Source of the DNA: Paraperlucidibaca baekdonensis
GTDB lineage: Bacteria; Pseudomonadota; Gammaproteobacteria; Pseudomonadales; Moraxellaceae
NCBI RefSeq assembly: GCF_003387535.1
Contig: NZ_QUNR01000003.1
Span: forward strand, 248,001-312,000
Direction of reading: 5' to 3'
DNA length: 64,000 nt
Shown piece by piece: positions 63,483 to 64,000 of this stretch (its first letter is position 1; every line of letters begins with the position of its first letter). The position numbers and the translations under genes are program-made. The notes under the pieces are model-generated. The model made no database searches, had not been told where the DNA came from, and worked only from the letters and a program-made list of their open reading frames with translations.

Positions 63483-64000
63483 GCTGCTGCAGAAATGCAA
63501 TGGTTGCGTGGCTGCTGAGCACGCCGACGCTGGTCGTCAGGAGCACCACGCGTCCTATTGGCCATTTTGCCCACAGCAACAGGAGGCCGGCAGCTAGGCT
63601 CAACGCCGCTGAGCGCCAATCTACGAGGGCATACGGCACGATGCTGACCAACCAGGTTGCTGCCAGCAAGCCCACCACGGCAGCGTTGAGGCCAATGACG
63701 GCGGCGCGCGCGCGAGGTTGGCGCTGCCAGTGCCGCCAAAAAGGCAATAGCCCCATGACCAAAAGCAAGCCCGGTAAAAACACCATGACCAGTAATAAAG
63801 CAGCACCCAGTAGCGGCGCGTTGAGTGCCGGCACGCTGGCGCCAATAAATGCCGCCAGACTAAACAATGGCCCGGGCACCGCCTGTGCCAGACCATAGCC
63901 TGCATAAAAATGTTCGAGGCTCAGCCATCCGGGGTCAACCAGTTCGGCCTGTAATAACGGCAGCACCACATGGCCACCACCAAATACCAAGGCACCGGCA
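63472..64000 (-). CDS. chrA: Chromate transporter, C-terminal half (5' end outside window)
   Basis: 176 residues of a membrane protein, open to the window edge. The segment FGGGHVVLPLLQAELVDPGW is the hallmark of the second homologous half of ChrA, followed by YGLAQAVPGPLFSLAAFIGA and more helices. ChrA extrudes chromate in proton-coupled fashion. The first half is missing from view. Confidence 0.88.
   Translation of the reverse strand, partial: AGALVFGGGHVVLPLLQAELVDPGWLSLEHFYAGYGLAQAVPGPLFSLAAFIGASVPALNAPLLGAALLLVMVFLPGLLLVMGLLPFWRHWQRQPRARAAVIGLNAAVVGLLAATWLVSIVPYALVDWRSAALSLAAGLLLLWAKWPIGRVVLLTTSVGVLSSHATIAFLQQLSA

Overview
The window looks like chromosomal DNA of a GC-rich gammaproteobacterium, probably an aerobic, lipid- or hydrocarbon-using environmental one. 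That is an inference from gene content: a wax-ester/triacylglycerol synthase fragment, six short-chain dehydrogenases (SDRs), a Baeyer-Villiger-type monooxygenase, acyl-CoA dehydrogenase and APH-type kinase, an aerobic acyl desaturase with its reductase, and RhlE, TesA/YbbA/YbbP, KatG and UvrB. I cannot name a genus from the sequence alone. Genes are dense, with many 1-11 nt overlaps and short gaps. One tRNA and one small genomic island are present. I saw no CRISPR array, rRNA or insertion sequence.

Layout. 1-9.7 kb: end of a WS/DGAT gene, rhlE, SDRs, a DoxX membrane protein with a TetR regulator, a GIY-YIG protein, a dienelactone-hydrolase-like protein, a CDGSH protein, tpm with an uncatalogued 48-residue exported peptide gene, a DUF442-type phosphatase and an AraC regulator. 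9.9-13.6 kb: SDR, diiron protein and flavin monooxygenase operon divergent from the AraC gene, an arrangement reminiscent of the mycobacterial virS/mymA locus. 13.7-18.9 kb: three paralogous exported DUF6091-type putative binding proteins with an alpha/beta hydrolase, then an ECF sigma factor and a small zinc-finger protein. 19.0-20.8 kb: tRNA-Asn followed by a 1.6-kb integrase-less element bounded by 83-bp direct repeats of the tRNA 3' end and its terminator; its only cargo is a putative winged-helix protein and nucleotidyltransferase pair resembling an AbiE-type toxin-antitoxin system. 20.9-30.6 kb: oxidoreductases, a metallo-beta-lactamase-fold protein, ybbP-ybbA/tesA and an orphan TadG-like protein. 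30.7-42.1 kb: gdhA, katG, desaturase/reductase/TetR lipid module, a GAF-LuxR/histidine kinase/receiver set, a DUF2490 protein and an aminotransferase.

42.2-53.0 kb holds the most distinctive metabolic locus: a ten-gene minus-strand series reading arsS, a TVP38-flavin oxidoreductase fusion, two arsenosugar-type glycosyltransferases, a DUF3047 protein, arsM, and pstS-C-A-B, with an MTAP-like phosphorylase divergent from arsS. It appears to encode arsenic methylation, transfer of the adenosyl group to arsenic, removal of adenine and glycosylation, with an oxyanion importer in the same transcript. 53.0-64 kb: exported msrB-msrA, uvrB, a convergent intergenic region with DnaA boxes and repeats, an SMP-30/strictosidine-synthase-like protein, and a LysR-linked SDR/phosphatase/APH kinase/SDR/acyl-CoA dehydrogenase operon, ending in a truncated chrA.
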